Shown: one piece after another, positions 1 to 15,600 of the stretch
Position numbering within the stretch: position 1 is the first letter of the stretch
Layout: each line of letters begins with the position of its first letter
Origin: Kryptolebias marmoratus
Taxonomy: Eukaryota > Chordata > Actinopteri > Cyprinodontiformes > Rivulidae
Assembly (NCBI RefSeq): GCF_001649575.2
Contig: NC_051439.1
Location: 17,726,112 to 17,790,111 of the forward strand
Direction of reading: 5' to 3'
DNA: 64,000 bases
Made by a program: the position numbers and the translations under genes
The notes under the pieces: generated by a model
Databases searched by the model: none
The model's input: only the letters and a program-made list of their open reading frames with translations
What the model was told of the DNA's origin: nothing

Positions 1-365
1 AGAGGAACTGGAAAAGGCCTGGAAGGTAAAGACCACAGTGGTGCCAAAGTGCAGCGAAATGTGGAGACCATAAATCAGATTGTACATCATTACCTAGAAA
101 TGCCACTTATCATAATTACTTTGGAGATTAAATAATTTCAAAATAAAATACACTAGCATTCCTTGAAAGCTGAAATTAAAAACAAATTGTTGTGCTTGAA
201 GTCTATGTTGAGAATTACTATCAGCTACTACCACACCAAATTATAGCTCATTATCTGTAAATCAGCTGTTTTGCTGTAGATGTCCGTCTAATATTATTAT
301 TAGCTCATGACATTTGATCCAAGATCTGTTTTTTTTTTTTTTTAATTAAGTCCATTATGTCTAAC
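1..365 (-). other. kcnk17-like intron 2, 5' part
   Basis: No exon 3 of the channel (expected to begin with the YGN of the selectivity filter) was found in these bases, so it lies outside the window. There is a poly-T run at about 329-343. Nothing else is recognised. Confidence 0.6.
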
Positions 366-480
366 CTATAGTTGTGACCACTGTTGCTGCAAACACAGCC
401 GAGCTGGTAAATTTCCAGAAGCCGTCCGTGGTTCGGTTGCCTTTCAGACTTAAACCTGCCTTTGAGGTTTCTTGAACAAC
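366..480 (-). CDS. kcnk17: kcnk17-like exon 2
   Basis: This 115-bp exon has a pyrimidine-rich acceptor (TTTCTCTTTCAG) and the donor ATAG|GTTAGA. It encodes the second cap helix with sequon NRT and pore helix 1 through TTIG. It is exactly as long as kcnk16 exon 2 and ends in the same phase 1. Confidence 0.88.
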
Positions 481-3159
481 CTGAAAGAGAAAAAAAGAAA
501 GAAAGGAAAGCAGCAGTTTTGCACAGTTTTCGTCCATTTCCATTATTTCTCATGAACTGTATGAATCACGTGTGACTCCTGTACACAGTAATCCACATCT
601 TTAGGGTTACTGGAGCACCTCGAAGCTGTTTTGGTCAATAAATAACAGCTGTTAGCATTCTCAGCTTCATGTTCAGAGTTCAGAATCAATACGACAAGAA
701 ACTGAGTTTATCAACGTTTATTTGTCGCGATGAACAATTTGTCATTCTCATGCAGGTGTTTTTACATAAAACAAGGGAGGGAATAAATTTAAATCCTTTG
801 TGCTTCTTCAACAAAAGCTGCCTGTTTGTATTTGTTTTGACACAATGCAAATCAATCTCAGATTACCCGTCAGAACTTTCAATGACCTATTCTGATTATT
901 AATTTCAAATCCGACAAGAGTCTGAAACAAGTTGCGCGCTTCCTGTGTGTTCTGACAAATGTGATGAGTTCTCAAAAAGCAGAAGGAGAACTTTGCTGCT
1001 TTCTAAACCCTTCCAGGCCCGACACATGCAGGCAAAGCAGAGCTGAAAGTTTGGACAAGCTATTTGCATGGAAGGAGCTGCGTGTTTCTCACAAAGTTCA
1101 TTTAAAAAATAAAAAAATGACACTGTTGCTTGGGTTTGACATCAGATCAGCCACATTGCTGTGAGATTTTTAAAAGCTGCTGAACTTTTGTGTCATAGCT
1201 TTTGATTCCTTCAGTCATTTCTGGGAAACAAACCAACCCAGAACTTGAAATCAGAAATGTAATTTTGCATAAAGTGGAAGGTAACTTCAAATATTTCACA
1301 TCTAACCATTTTGAAATATGTTTATATGAATCATATTACAGATATAAATTGTGCCTTACTGACATAATTTGATTCTAGGTAAAATATTTAAACATTTTTT
1401 CCCTAAAATATTTTGCATCTCATTGGTTTTTTTGAATGCTGGTTTGTCTTTCAGGATGTACTGCTCTATTAGGGTGTAAACAGAGTGTAACTAATTGGTA
1501 TTTTATTGTTTTCTTATGCAAAGAGAACTGACAAACTTCCTATGTTAGTCCTTTTCATCATCAAAATCTTTTTTTTCATTTTTTATTTATTTGTGTAATC
1601 GGTCCAACTAAAAGCTTAATTCAGCGTTTCTGTAAATATGATTCATTTCACCCTCTGATCTGTTGAATTCATTTATCTGACTTTTTCAGCTGGCTGTCAC
1701 TTTTTCACACACTCTCGTTTGTCAAAAAATAAACTTAGTGCAATGAACAAGGCCAGTAGATACAGAAAATGCAATCAAATCACAAATTTGATATCAAAAT
1801 CACGCTCCAAAAACCTTTTTTGTCATGGAGATACCTCAGCATTCCTTTTAATTCCACTTTCTAATCAGTTATAAACTGAGAACTGATTGTTGTAGGGAGT
1901 GTTCTCTGAAAAAAAAGTCAAGATTTCATCAGCTGAACAGTTTCATTGTTGTCGTCATCTGATTCTCCTCTTCATGATGCTCCAAAGGTTTTCTGTCTGA
2001 GACGTATCTGGACTGCAGGCAGGTCAGGCAGAATGAGATCCGTTGTTGTTGTTCTGCTGAAATAACCACAGACCTCCTGAGAAAAGATGTCACCCTGATG
2101 GTCGCACGCGTCTCTCTGAAGTTACAGTATCTGTCTCTGGATAAACGGAACCCTCACATCATCTTTGGGTTGCAGAACCAGTAGAATCCTGAACTCATCT
2201 CCCCAACAGAACACGTGTCCACGGTCTCTCTGCCCATCAGAGATGAACTCGTTTCTGTACATACTTCAGATAGGACTTCCTCGATGGCTGATACAGTTCT
2301 GCAGGCTGCGGTTGATGGCAGGTGTTTTCTGAGGCCCTCCTGAGCTCATGTTGTTTTGTGATCACAGGGAAAAGATGATGTCATAGTGGTAGGTAATGGT
2401 GGAATAGAGGACCCAAAGGGCAGGATGCAGGATATATATTCACAAACAAATCTGAATGTACTGAAGTGTCAGGAATAAAAAAAACTGGCATCAAAAACGA
2501 GTAACTTCAAACAAGAAAACAACCAATCCGAAGACCCAGACCCGTATTTCATTCAGTACAACTGAGGTGTCTACAAACTGCTTTCTGGCCTTTACACTCT
2601 GAAATATTCACACACATTTTCTAACAAGGAAATTTGTCTGTTTCTTGTTTTGTCTTCCAAATAATGGTTCAAACTCTTGTTAACTACAAATGAAAGGTTC
2701 CATTGTGTCATAACATGTTAGTTAAAATGCATTTACAATCTATTGACTGAATAATGTAAAATAACAGCAGCTGGTCTGCAAATCCTGCACTGGCAGTCAT
2801 TTAAATGACTTCTGTCTGAGTGATTTTTGACTAAGTGTAACTTGATTGTTTCAGAATCTTCATTCAGACGGATAAAGTGTTTGTGTCTATGGGTAAAATT
2901 GCCCATTTTTAGGTAAAGTACTTTTCTCAGATTTAAGTGTTACCTGAGCCACAGCCTCCAGGCCTTCTTGATTCAGACAGCTGTACGTCGTAAGAAGTGT
3001 TTGTTTGCGTTGCAATAACTCAGTGAAATCCTTCTGCCCGAGACTTCCTTCCAGCTTCCAGAAAATCACTCCGCCAATCAACACATAGGCCACATAAATT
3101 AAGCCAATTCTGAGAATGGACGGCACCCAGGCCATATTTAACATGTCCTTCACTTCCAT
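366..3159 (-). CDS. kcnk17: kcnk17-like (TALK-2 type) two-pore-domain K+ channel, 5' part only
   Basis: Two coding exons are visible: 2944-3159 (residues 1-72) and 366-480 (73-111); the remaining exons lie beyond the left edge. The family forms dimeric background K+ channels in the plasma membrane, and TALK channels open at alkaline external pH. Seen here: a hydrophobic TM1 ending in IFWKLEG, close to the IF/VFWxLEG of KCNK17; a cap region with a lone cysteine in SCLNQ; an N-glycosylation sequon NRT (87-89); and the start of pore loop 1, TVVTTIG, where the intron splits the first Gly of GYG. That split is the classic K2P intron position. The start ATG has a good context (GCCAAGATGG). The gene sits 911 bp downstream of kcnk16 on the same strand, as in mammals. 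The assignment to kcnk17 rather than another TALK member rests on order and on IFWKLEG; confidence is fair for the subtype and high for the family. Confidence 0.85.
481..2943 (-). other. kcnk17-like intron 1
   Basis: This intron is 2463 bp, mostly AT-rich and non-coding. The exception is a less AT-rich island at about 1930-2420, followed by a repeat tail; both are listed separately. Small open frames at 669-1164 have no recognisable product. Confidence 0.7.
2377..2545 (-). repeat. Fish interspersed repeat, 3'-tail fragment
   Basis: Read on the minus strand, the segment ends TTTGGGTCCTC...TATGACA. I recognise this terminal pattern from widespread teleost retroelement tails. A related end is present at 30120, and a more distant one closes the 8030-8440 element. 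The family name cannot be fixed by eye, and the outer boundary is uncertain. Confidence 0.4.
2944..3159 (-). CDS. kcnk17: kcnk17-like exon 1 (coding part)
   Basis: It holds 72 codons from the ATG to VAQ and ends CAG|GTAACA in phase 0. It encodes the cytosolic N-terminus, TM1 and most of the extracellular cap. The exon 1/2 join (VAQ|VVQ) matches the FVQ|V join in the neighbouring kcnk16. Confidence 0.88.
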
Positions 3160-4070
3160 CTTGGCCTGACGGTCTGAGCTTTGTGGTCCAGTTCAACCCA
3201 GAGTCTCAGCCTTGGCAGTCGGGTGCAGAGAGGAGTGAGTGTTTACCTGCTGGGCTTCTCCTCCTGCATCACAGGCAAATGACTGTCCTTGTGTGCGACT
3301 GTTTCAATTACTTCTTGCCCTGACATGCAAATCTAGAGGAGCAAAATAAGATGAGGGCGAGATGGCAGCACAAATGGGAATGCTGGTGTTGGTGATAATG
3401 ATAAAGGTCAAATTTATGTTTCTGGCCCAAACAAACATCAAAATGTGCGTGCTTTAAAATAACTCCTCATATCCAGAAGCAGTAAGATATTGTTTCAGCT
3501 TCAGTTGCATTTAATTCAGTTTTTGCTCATTTTAAACAAACTAAAACCATGTGACAGCTGAGGGCTATCCTCCTCTTTTTCCAGCTCACATCACCATCTT
3601 GATTAATGTGTTTGTTTAAGATAGCCTTCCGTGCTCAATTCACTAGAGTTTCCCATCAGCACACAAGCGTGGGACTCACATGAGCATACAAAACACACAA
3701 GTGTGGCAGGATGTAAAAGAAACAATAGCTCAACCCGGAGCTTCCTGTTTGAACATCTAATCATATAGGTGCAAATCAAAAGAGCACAAACAGAAGTGAA
3801 GAAAACACTGATCCGCAGCAGCCATTTGGGAAATGTGGAAAAACAACAGATCGATTATGCTTTCCCACTGAGACTTCGGCTTGTTTGAGGTAGGACAAAA
3901 GAAACAAAGCATCACAAAATAAATATGTACATACATAAAAAATTTTTTTTTCAAACAAACGAATAGCTGCTACATTTTCTTTCTATCGTAAGATATCACA
4001 AAAACAATCACACAAAACAGAGTTTATAGCAGTAAACCAATATTACTTGCAATTGATCTGAAGTCCATTG
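3160..4070. other. kcnk16-kcnk17 intergenic spacer
   Basis: This 911-bp spacer must hold the kcnk16 3' UTR and the kcnk17-like promoter and 5' UTR. On the minus strand an ATTAAA occurs at 3510-3515, a possible polyadenylation signal for kcnk16. No convincing TATA box was seen, and the small open frames at 3757-3958 are not supported. Confidence 0.55.
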
Positions 4071-6285
<2,215 letters not shown>

Positions 6286-8024
6286 CAGCTTTCCGGAGCA
6301 GCAGAAGGGACACAAACAGGGACTCGCAAACTCAGAGGGGTTTTATTTTTTTAAGAGAAAAACTAAAATCCTAAGTCAAAAAAAATTCATGTGAAGTTCT
6401 CCCAAAAAGCGTTTATCACTTTGTAACGTAACATTCTTCTTGGAAAACGATAAAAATGATAAAAGAAGTAAATTTGAGACTGCTTTTGTCTTGAAGCTGG
6501 TTTTACATCATAGAAAAGTTGATGTTTGGTTCGCTGTATCACACTCTGACTGGTAACAGTCTCTCTCTCTCTGATTGGTCATCATAGATATTGATTTATG
6601 GGTTGCCAGGGTGATGACCAAACTACTTTGCTCCATTAGCAGGACATCTGGACACATACTGTTTCCACTAATAAGGAAGCAGTGGCAGCATCTTGTCCAC
6701 AGAATACAAGTTAATGTTTCACCTGCCTGCTGCTGTTTGAGAACCCATGATGCCTGAGCTTTTCTCTGGGATCTAAATAATGGAACTAGCTTTATTCTTT
6801 AAGTAGGAATGAAATAGTTAACTAGATATAGAAACTAGAAACTACCCAAATCTGAACTAGCTTTATTTGGAGTACATCTTAACTAATGTCTGTTTGAATT
6901 GAGTTGAGAAGATACATTTTTCTCACAATCCTAAATGCACCATTTTACTTGCACACAGAAGCATGCTGCAACAGTCTCCAGATGTTTTCCACCACATCAA
7001 GAGGTGAGCCTGTTTATTGTCACATGGAGAGTTGTGTTGAGAGCTGCTTGATTGTGAGCCATAAACCAAAGAGTTTAAGGAAGCTTAAAGCGAGAGCTTA
7101 ATGGAGATCCATGACTTTGTTGTTAATAAAGGCAACATGTTGGAAAAAACATAAAGAAAATCTCCTTGGAGCAGTAGTCTTTGCTGCTGGTCTGCCTTCC
7201 AAACGATTCAAAATGGAATAGGATGTGAGGTTTTCAGTCTGTGACAAATGAGGATAGCAGGCTGCCGAGCTGAAACGTTTGCAGCAGAGTTGTGTTGTTC
7301 TAACACACGAACAATGCTGCTTGTGCTGCGGAAATGAGAAAGACGTCATTCGAGAAGATCAAAAACCTGAAGATGATAAACATCTGTAAAGGTTACCAAT
7401 AACACTATACTGTGTTATTATTAAATTATATATAAAATAATAATAAAAAAATAATTTAAAAGTAAATCTGCTTAAGAGTAAAATAATTTAGTCATGTGGA
7501 AGCAGGAAAATGAAACTGAGCTCTAAGATATTCCTTATCAAACAGTTTGGAAGCAGCATTATTGCTGATTTGTCTGAGCAAACTTTATTATAAGTCTTGT
7601 AAATGTATGTAACAAAACAAAGTGTGTATTTACAGTTCAGAAACAACATTTTGTGGAAGATTAGGATAACAAAAAGCGATGTACTAAGCAGTCCCAGCCT
7701 CAGCAGACAAAGCACATTTAAGTTCGACAGACTGCAACAAAAAACGAGAAATAAAATAATAATTCTTTTAAAAAAGGCAACAAGAATGTAGACAATTAGA
7801 AAAAATCCAATTTATTAAAAATGTAGACAGATATTTGTTCAAAATTTACCCATTGATACATAACAAAATAAATGACAAAATCAATGTGAAAACAACCTTT
7901 TCACTTATCACTCCTTTATGTTCTGTAATTTTATTTTTTTCCAGACGGAATTTTTATTTCTATTTATTAACCTGTACAAGCTTTACTGGTTTATTCTTAT
8001 TATTTATTTGTTTTAATTTTGTTA

Positions 8025-8445
8025 GAACCTGAGTTTTGGAATTATGTTTGGTCTTCATGTTTCAGTTATAGTTTATTGTTTGTGTTTTGTCTCTTCCCTG
8101 TGCCTCAGCCAACATTCACTTTTCNNNNNNNNNNNNNNNNNNNNNNNNNNNNNNNNNNNNNNNGGTCACTTCTCTCACTAGCTGCTGGTTCATTGTCATT
8201 CTTTGCCTCCCTGATGTGCCATCCTTCCGTTTACTCGTGCTTTCTCGTCTCCCAGTGGTTTCTCTTGTCACAGGTCTGTTCATGTTTTGTTTAGTTAATA
8301 TTTTTGAATTTAGTTTAGGTTTTGCTGCCACGTCAGCCTTTGTTTTGGGTTTGCTTTTTATTTCTAAATAAATTTAGTTTTTTTACCAACATGAGTCTGC
8401 GCTCAGGGTTCGCCTCCTTCCACCCCGATCATGACAAATTTGTTT
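8025..8445 (+). repeat. Teleost interspersed retroelement-like repeat, interrupted by a gap
   Basis: The text from TTAGAACCTGAGTTTTGG to GATCATGACA, including CTGCCACGTCAGCC and AACATGAGTCTGCGCTC, looks like a repeat tail I associate with fish genomes. The open frames across it contain the N run and are not genes. The family was not named; a repeat-library search would decide. Confidence 0.55.
8125..8163. other. Assembly gap
   Basis: There are 39 Ns inside a repeat, probably a collapsed or unresolved repeat section. Confidence 0.99.
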
Positions 8446-9679
8446 AGACTTCTACTGTGACTTCATAAAACCTTTTTTATTTTGTCAAACTTTCCTTTTT
8501 TTAACCTTTTAAATTCAGTTTCTAATGCATGACTTTTACAAAACTACCATATGTTTCAGCATTTTAAATGTTGTGTTTGCATTACTTTGTATGGCTTCGT
8601 TTTTTCAATTTTTTATTTATTTATTTAAATATGCAACTCTTTTCCTTTCGACAGTCAGTGTCTCGACTTTCGTGGAAACGGACTTGTATTTATAGTGAAG
8701 AGATGTAACAGATATGACTTTACAGGCCGAGTTGCCTTGGAGAAATATCCAAGGCAACCAAGACCTGAGGCCTGAATGCAAAGCGTGCAACTTCTTATCA
8801 TCTGTCAAACAAATCAAGGCAAAGCCATGCAAACACGTTGACAAGTTGTTTCAAATGCGTATGTGGCTTCAAAGGGACTGGATGGATTTTTGCTTATATA
8901 ATGTTAAACCCAAAACCTGTAAAGACCTGAGACACACAGCCAACTGCTAATCACACCCTTTAGGTTCTATGTTATGTAGAATTTCCAGTAATGTGGAATA
9001 GCTTAAACTACTTATGAACCTTTTTTCCCAGTACTACTAATGAACTGTTATATCTGCATCCAAAGGGACATTTATGAGACAGATAATCTTCTTAGGTAAT
9101 TTTCCAAGTGAGTCCTATAAAAGAAATAAGCAAACTGTAACCCTGCAGCATATTTGCAGGAAAATGACTGTAAAGGATTAGCCACAGGGCAGATTTTACA
9201 GAGACATACAACTCTGTGCACCGACAGTGACCTGGATGAAAAGAAAAAGGCAGAAAACAAGAAGCAACAGGCTGACAGGGTGGAGTAACAAACCAAGTGC
9301 CAGGAAAGTAAAAGTTTTTTACTTTGCTCTGAAAAGTTTCTTCAAATCCAATAAAAACTGCTCTTGTATACAGTATTGTACATAGTTTTAGGATATTTTA
9401 CACATACATGAGAGATCATTTAAAGTGAAATCAAGTTTATGTATAAAACACGTTTGTTTCCACATTTAGAAACTTCCTGTCAACACCTACAACAAACCCA
9501 GCTAACAGTTTGATGGCAGCTTGCTTCTTCCTGTCATGTTTTGACTTTTTTTTTGTTTATGTCAAACAGCTGGTGTATGCTGTGTGTTTATGCTGATGGC
9601 CTGAATCTGTGACAGTTTGCAGAAATGTTTTCACCTGGGAGATGTGGAAGTTGAAGCGACGGTGTCCGGGGTCTTCATT

Positions 9680-9696
9680 TTACGGCTGAGGCTGGC
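9680..9696 (-). CDS. kif6: kif6 exon 23 (last 17 coding bases)
   Basis: The last exon completes Gly 965 and adds QPQP before TAA. The acceptor is TATTTCAG. Reading through exon 22 instead would add an unrelated tail, so this tiny coding end is preferred but not proven. Confidence 0.7.
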
Positions 9697-12600
9697 CTGA
9701 AATACACAAGACAGGAGCCTGAACAATGAGGGAGTGTTATTGTTGAGAATAAAATAAAATCTGACAGGAGAAGACACTTTATGTAGGGCTTCATTTAATC
9801 ACCTCCGTCTAATCTGTAATTTCAGTGACAATAAAAAAGAAAAACTCATCAGTCTCGAGTCAAACGTATTTCCTCTCTGGTGTTTCTGCACATTTGCACA
9901 TTTGTTTGTTCACATGACCTCAGCTGCTCTGAATATCTGATGGCGAATCAAAACACTGCCTTGTCAGCTGAAGTTGTTTTCAGAGCAAACAACTACACAA
10001 AGGTCACAGAAAAAGGAACAGACTCAAAGAGAGAGAGTGAGTGTAGTTATTGAGGTGGCGTGGATGTCGGAAAGTCGATAAAACAGCACATACCCAAGCC
10101 TGTGTGATATATTTAGAAATATTTTATCTTGTATCTTGCTCATTTCCACCTCTGTGATGGAAACATTAATGCAGAAAAGTACAGCTGAAACGTTACAGCA
10201 GCATACTTCCTGCCATGTATTTTTCCAACATTCTGCACAGTGACAACCCCGTCACTAAAAATGACAGCTGAAATGCTTCATCCTGTGGTTTCTTCAATGC
10301 TACAAGGTGTTTTAGGTATAAAAAAATGAAAGGTAACATAAATGTCAAAAATTGTAAGAATCCCTTTTTCTACATCATCAAACCGCTCTCTGATTTGGGA
10401 TTGTAAATTAGCACTGATTTACTGAAACTAATCAATGCTAGCAAAGCTAAACTCTATGATGTAATGTAACACATCTCCCCACCAGAGTGCAGCGTTGAAC
10501 ATGCATGCTTTCTGTGCCTCTGCGTGTTTGTTACCTATCCTGCTGAGGAGGTTTTTCCGTGCCATGACAAAAGCCAGGATATCTGCATCAACTTGCTGAT
10601 CTCCAGTCAGCGGAATAGAAGACGATGTGATTGTTGTTGTGGCAAGATCCCTGAAAGGCACTCAGAGTTATTGTGACGTAGTAAGAGTCAAAGACTTTTT
10701 TTTCAAACGGAGAAGTGGGAGTGCATCCGTCTGGGAGAGGGCAAAAAGCCTCTCGTTCACCACTTTAACCACCACTGCTGTTCAACATTTCAACAGTTCA
10801 TGTTTAAAAATTGAATGCAAAAACTTTAACAAGCACCAGCTCCTCATATTTTACAGCCTCTGTGTGAAACAATGAATGGTTTGTACTGCGGGTGCTTGTT
10901 TGAAAGGAAGCATATACATAATACACTGAGTGTTTAATGGCGGCTGTAAAAAAAGCAGCCTTCAGCATCTGGGTTAAGGTGAGACTTTTTGATTTGTGAA
11001 CATTACATGTAGACGTTACTTCACAAAGACATAAAACTTAATGGCAGCACTCGTAAGTGAAAAGAAAACACAGAACAGCCATAAAATCTGCAGACTGGAC
11101 GTATGGATTTAAAAGGTGCTCCAAATATATAGAAAGTGCTACTGTGTTGTATGTATGCTGAAAGATAGCTCACAGATTTGAAGTTAGTGGTACAATTTAT
11201 CAGGACCGTATCCTGTTTTAGCAGATGTCTAAGAAATTTCAAATTTACAATTAGTTTAAGAGAGTTTATGTTCTAAATATGGTAAATGATGTTCTGGAAA
11301 AATATTTAAATGGGACGTTTCATGGCCTACATTCATTGTACAATTCTCGAATCCACAAAAAGTAAACAAAGACTTTTGAATAGTTATTTATATACCTCCA
11401 TTCTGCAGAACGATTAAGGTTAGGATCCGTCTTCTCATCTCGGGGCTGACTCTGCCAGGCTGACGCAGGGATGTTAACGGGGACGGCGCTTCTGAAAGTC
11501 ACATAAATGTAGTGGTTTCTGCATTGTGATGGATTTTACAGGGAAAAAGATGAGAAATAAAAAATAAAATGTGACTGACTTCAGATTTTGAGTCAAAGAG
11601 ACTGATCGGCCTGGATTTGTGTCTCGGTCTGCTGGAGACTCCTTCAATGTGCTACTCAGACCAGGAGAACTGAAAAGAAATGGCAAGTTCTTTTTTTTTA
11701 AAATAAATTACCACAGAACTGTATTTTTATAGGTACAATGAATCGTGGAGTTTTATGAAGCATTTTTACTCAAGTGCATGCACTTCTCTTAACCACAAGA
11801 GGGAGCTTCAGCACAAAGGTGTGGTTAATTAAGGTTTATCAGACTGAACACAATTATTGCCTGCAGTTTAATATGATGATGATGTTTAAATCAAACTGTA
11901 TCACGTCATGTATTACTTTTACTACTCTTACTATTATTACTTTTTACACTGTTCTAACTTATTTGATGACTACATTAAAAAAAACTGTTTTTAATGCAGA
12001 GTATGTAGTCAATATCTAAACACAATGTGGACAAATCCGCTTATTTTTTCTGTGACTGTGCTATGACATCTGACATCAGAGCCTTTGCGCTGGCAGATCT
12101 GGACTGATAAACGCCACCTGTGTCATCACTTATATTGTGAACATCACTTACGTACGTCATAAAGCAAACAAACACAATGCCAGTAAATGCAGGCCATTAA
12201 TCGATATCTGTTCCATGGAAACGAGCACAAAAGAGCTGCAGATTGTTGTGGAATAATCGAGTGATTTTCCAAGCACAGATGGTGAGAGGGTAAAAATAAC
12301 ATAATGTAATGAGCAGCAATGAGTCAAGTGAGAGGATGTGTTTCTCGTGGGTAAATTGGCTACTTTCTGAGTGTGACCAGAGTTAAGAAAAGAAAATGTA
12401 AACTCAGTGACACTTCCGCTTTCTTTGAAAACGGGTATATTTGGAAAAACATCACTTTTATTTGTTTTGACAGCATATATTTAGATGTCCAACATCAATA
12501 CACACTCAAAAAACACAATTATCAGTGAACAGTTCAGAAAGGAGAAAAACAGTTTGTTAATTCTCCTCTTTAGTGCAACAGAGATTAAGCCTTCTCACCT

Positions 12601-15600
12601 TTATTTCTTCTTAACTTTAACTTCAAATCCTGCTCCAGTAACTGTATCAGACAGGGCCAAACTTTATATGTTTTCACTTGGGTTAACTTCTCATCGGGAG
12701 TTTTAAACAGAGAGTATTACTCTACCACTCATTCTGTTTGCTGTCTCAAAGCCTGACTAGAAAATCGTACTTATTGATTTTTCTGTTTTGAAGATGGGAA
12801 ATAAAAATCAATATATTTACTTTTCATTTAATGCACCATTAGTGAAAGCGGTAATAATTCACAAAATAATTAATAATTATTTAATTAATAATTACTAATT
12901 GTTTAAATGTAGCTCATATTAGCAATAATAATAAGGAAAAGATGTAGAAAACAAGCAGATTTAAAAAACACAAATGTTCTAATCATCATATTGCCTGGTA
13001 TATTACTCAGTGTTTGTGTCCACAAAGTGGGATTTCAATAACAATTTACTTAAAATAGATCATTGCTTATCATAAATGGCTAAATTGCAAAAAAGTACAT
13101 ATATATGGAAATAAAACTATAATTACAAACAGCCAAAAGGTCCCAGTCTAAGCTGGTTTTGCTGTGCATTAGAATAAACTATCTGTACAACAACAGCTAA
13201 AAACATGGAGTAGTTAAGTCAAGGGTCTCACTTTTTCCTGTAAAATCAGCTGCAAAAAATGAGCTCTAAAAATGGGAGATATATAAAGTCTTTGTTGCTG
13301 TAATTCTGTTAAATTTTGAGCAAAATTTGTTGCAAACGAATTAAGAACTTGTGCCACTTTGTGAAAACAAATGCATAGTATGTCCTTGGTAAATTAGTCA
13401 TCGATGCATTCAGTCTGCAGGGTAAAAGAAAACGGTCTCACCAAAGTTCTGGAGTGCCAGGTGAAGATGGCAGCAAGGATCCACGTGGTGAAGCTGTGTT
13501 ACATCTGGCTGCAGCTTCCAACTCAGATTCCTAATCACAAGTAATGAGAAATTACTGAAATTCCTTCTCTTAATCAAAACACCAATAAAACTTAAATAAG
13601 ATGAACAGAGGACTTCTGATACTTTTGGCTCTTCAGTTCATCAGACATTTTAACATTGTTGAGGCAAGCACATATCTGCAATAAACACTTGAAGAAAGCT
13701 GTTGGACATAAACTGGCAAGCAAACAATCTGCGTCGTGCTTTGTGAACCAAACGTTGCACATGTAGGGCCCATCTGTCAGACCTCCTTCTTTAACCATCG
13801 GCCTTTCAGTGACACATCTCCAAACAGATGTGAGGGAAGTATTCTGCTTCATTCACAAGATCAAAAACCAAAGAGCAGAGGCCAGCAGCGTCTGTTCTTC
13901 AGATGTCTTTACATCTTTTCTGTGACTATTTTCCAAAAAGTGCAGAAACAGCCAACAAGGCAAAAAACAACAACAGAGACTTCTCTGTGAGTCAGTGTTA
14001 CACACGCATCTTCAGCCAGCCATTGTCTCCTCAAGCTTTTGTATTTTAGACTGAAATAGACAATGAGTCATTTTATTATACACCCTGTTACTATTGAAGT
14101 CTTGGTTTATTACAGTCACATGGAATAGAGAAAAAAAATGGATCTCAGTGTATTTGACTCCTACGTTTCCTCCCACCAGGTCCCATTTGGATTAATATTA
14201 AGCGGAGGTTGAATTCGACACACTTCTACAATAAAAAGCCTCCAAAGTCAAAGACTTACATATATCAACACATTTTAAGATGTCCATGAAGACCAACATG
14301 CTAAAGGAAATATCCATAAATACAAAAATGAAGAGACAAGCCTCATATGAGAAGGACATCTTTGTGCTGTTGTTACGTCATGATCTGAGGAGATTTACGT
14401 GGCGTTGTCACACATGTAGAAGTAAGGTCAGTCACCTGCAGATTAGAAGCCTCCTGGCTCCACCACTTCTGAAAATCCTTCTGGATCTTGACCTTCACCC
14501 TCTCCAACAACAGCTGCAGATGCTCAATCTCTGTCTTCAGCGCTTTTAGGCGTCCTATAGTGTTCTTGTAACTGACAGGAGATATCAGCAGCACAAAATC
14601 TATCTTTCGTCTACGTTACACAGCACCTGCTGTGTTCAGTCAGCCCAAACAGACTCAGGAGAAATCTTAAGAAAATAGAGAAAGAATATTTAGTGCGTAA
14701 ATTCAGAAACTCACGCTGTTTTTTCTTCTTTAATTTGTTTGCGCAGGTTTTCTTCCACAGGGTCAAACTCCTCCTGCGTGTGATTCCCCATCAAATCTAT
14801 TTGAAAAGGATTTAAATACAAACAAGTCTCTCAATTTATGACATAACAACACTAAGACAATTAACATTTTTGTTTTCAATACATTAATTAATATGTGTAT
14901 TCACATATAAGTGCATTTTCTTTTAAGACAGCACTAAACTTTAAGCCCCAGATAACAAAAAACAGACTCTCTGATGCTCAGAGTCAAAATAATAAGAAAG
15001 GTTTTCAATGGCTGAATTGGAAGGAGATGTTTTTGTGTTTTACGACCAGATCAAACCAGTCGGAAAAGAAAGAAAAAATGAAGGCGTCTTGAAGTTGTGC
15101 TGCCCAGTCTTTGTTAGTTTGATCTAGTGAAGGAACTTTGAAGTGGCCACTGATGCACATGCAGAACAAAAGCACCCACAATATTCAGTGTTTACAACCC
15201 TTTCAGATGAGAGCTTCGCATCAAAAATATACCAAAAAGAGTTTCCACTTGTAAAAGTTTTGTTCAAACTTCAGTTTCTGCATTTTAAGTTGGAAGAACT
15301 TTTCCACTTTCTATGACAAGTTGAGATATAAATGTATGTTGAATCCATTTCAGTCATTCATATCATTTAGCTCTTAATGTGGTTGACTATTCTGGACATT
15401 GTTTAAGTTTTAAAATTATAAAATCAAAATATTATTTTTATATTCATCTTAATCTTACCGTGAGCTGCCTTCTGTTTCCTCCGCATCTCTAACTGCTTCT
15501 TCAACTCATCTAGGGAAATTTAAAAAAACATTTTCTTTAAAAATATTATTATCAAATATAATGTACATTGTATTTCTCTTGTACTCAAAATTAAAAAAAA

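Larger units (their letters stand above)
6286..9679. other. kif6-kcnk16 intergenic region
   Basis: This stretch holds the kcnk16 5' UTR/promoter side, the kif6 3' UTR and one interspersed repeat with an assembly gap. No gene was recognised. On the minus strand the first clear AATAAA cluster after the kif6 stop is at about 8610-8627, roughly 1 kb downstream, so the 3' UTR may be long or may use a variant signal. Confidence 0.55.

Noticed and set aside
1..30. Acceptor-like CTTCCAG on the minus strand near the left edge, considered as kcnk17 exon 3
   Set aside because: The bases after it do not encode the required YGN that must follow TTIG.
6286..6315. Upstream extension of kcnk16 from a TTG
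   Set aside because: TTG is not a credible start here; the ATG at 6285 gives a family-like N-terminus.
8019..8371. Overlapping open frames spanning the N gap
   Set aside because: They translate Ns and lie in an interspersed repeat tail.
12868..12905. AT-rich inverted repeat (AATAATTAATAATTATT...)
   Set aside because: Simple AT-rich sequence readily forms such palindromes; no flanking element.
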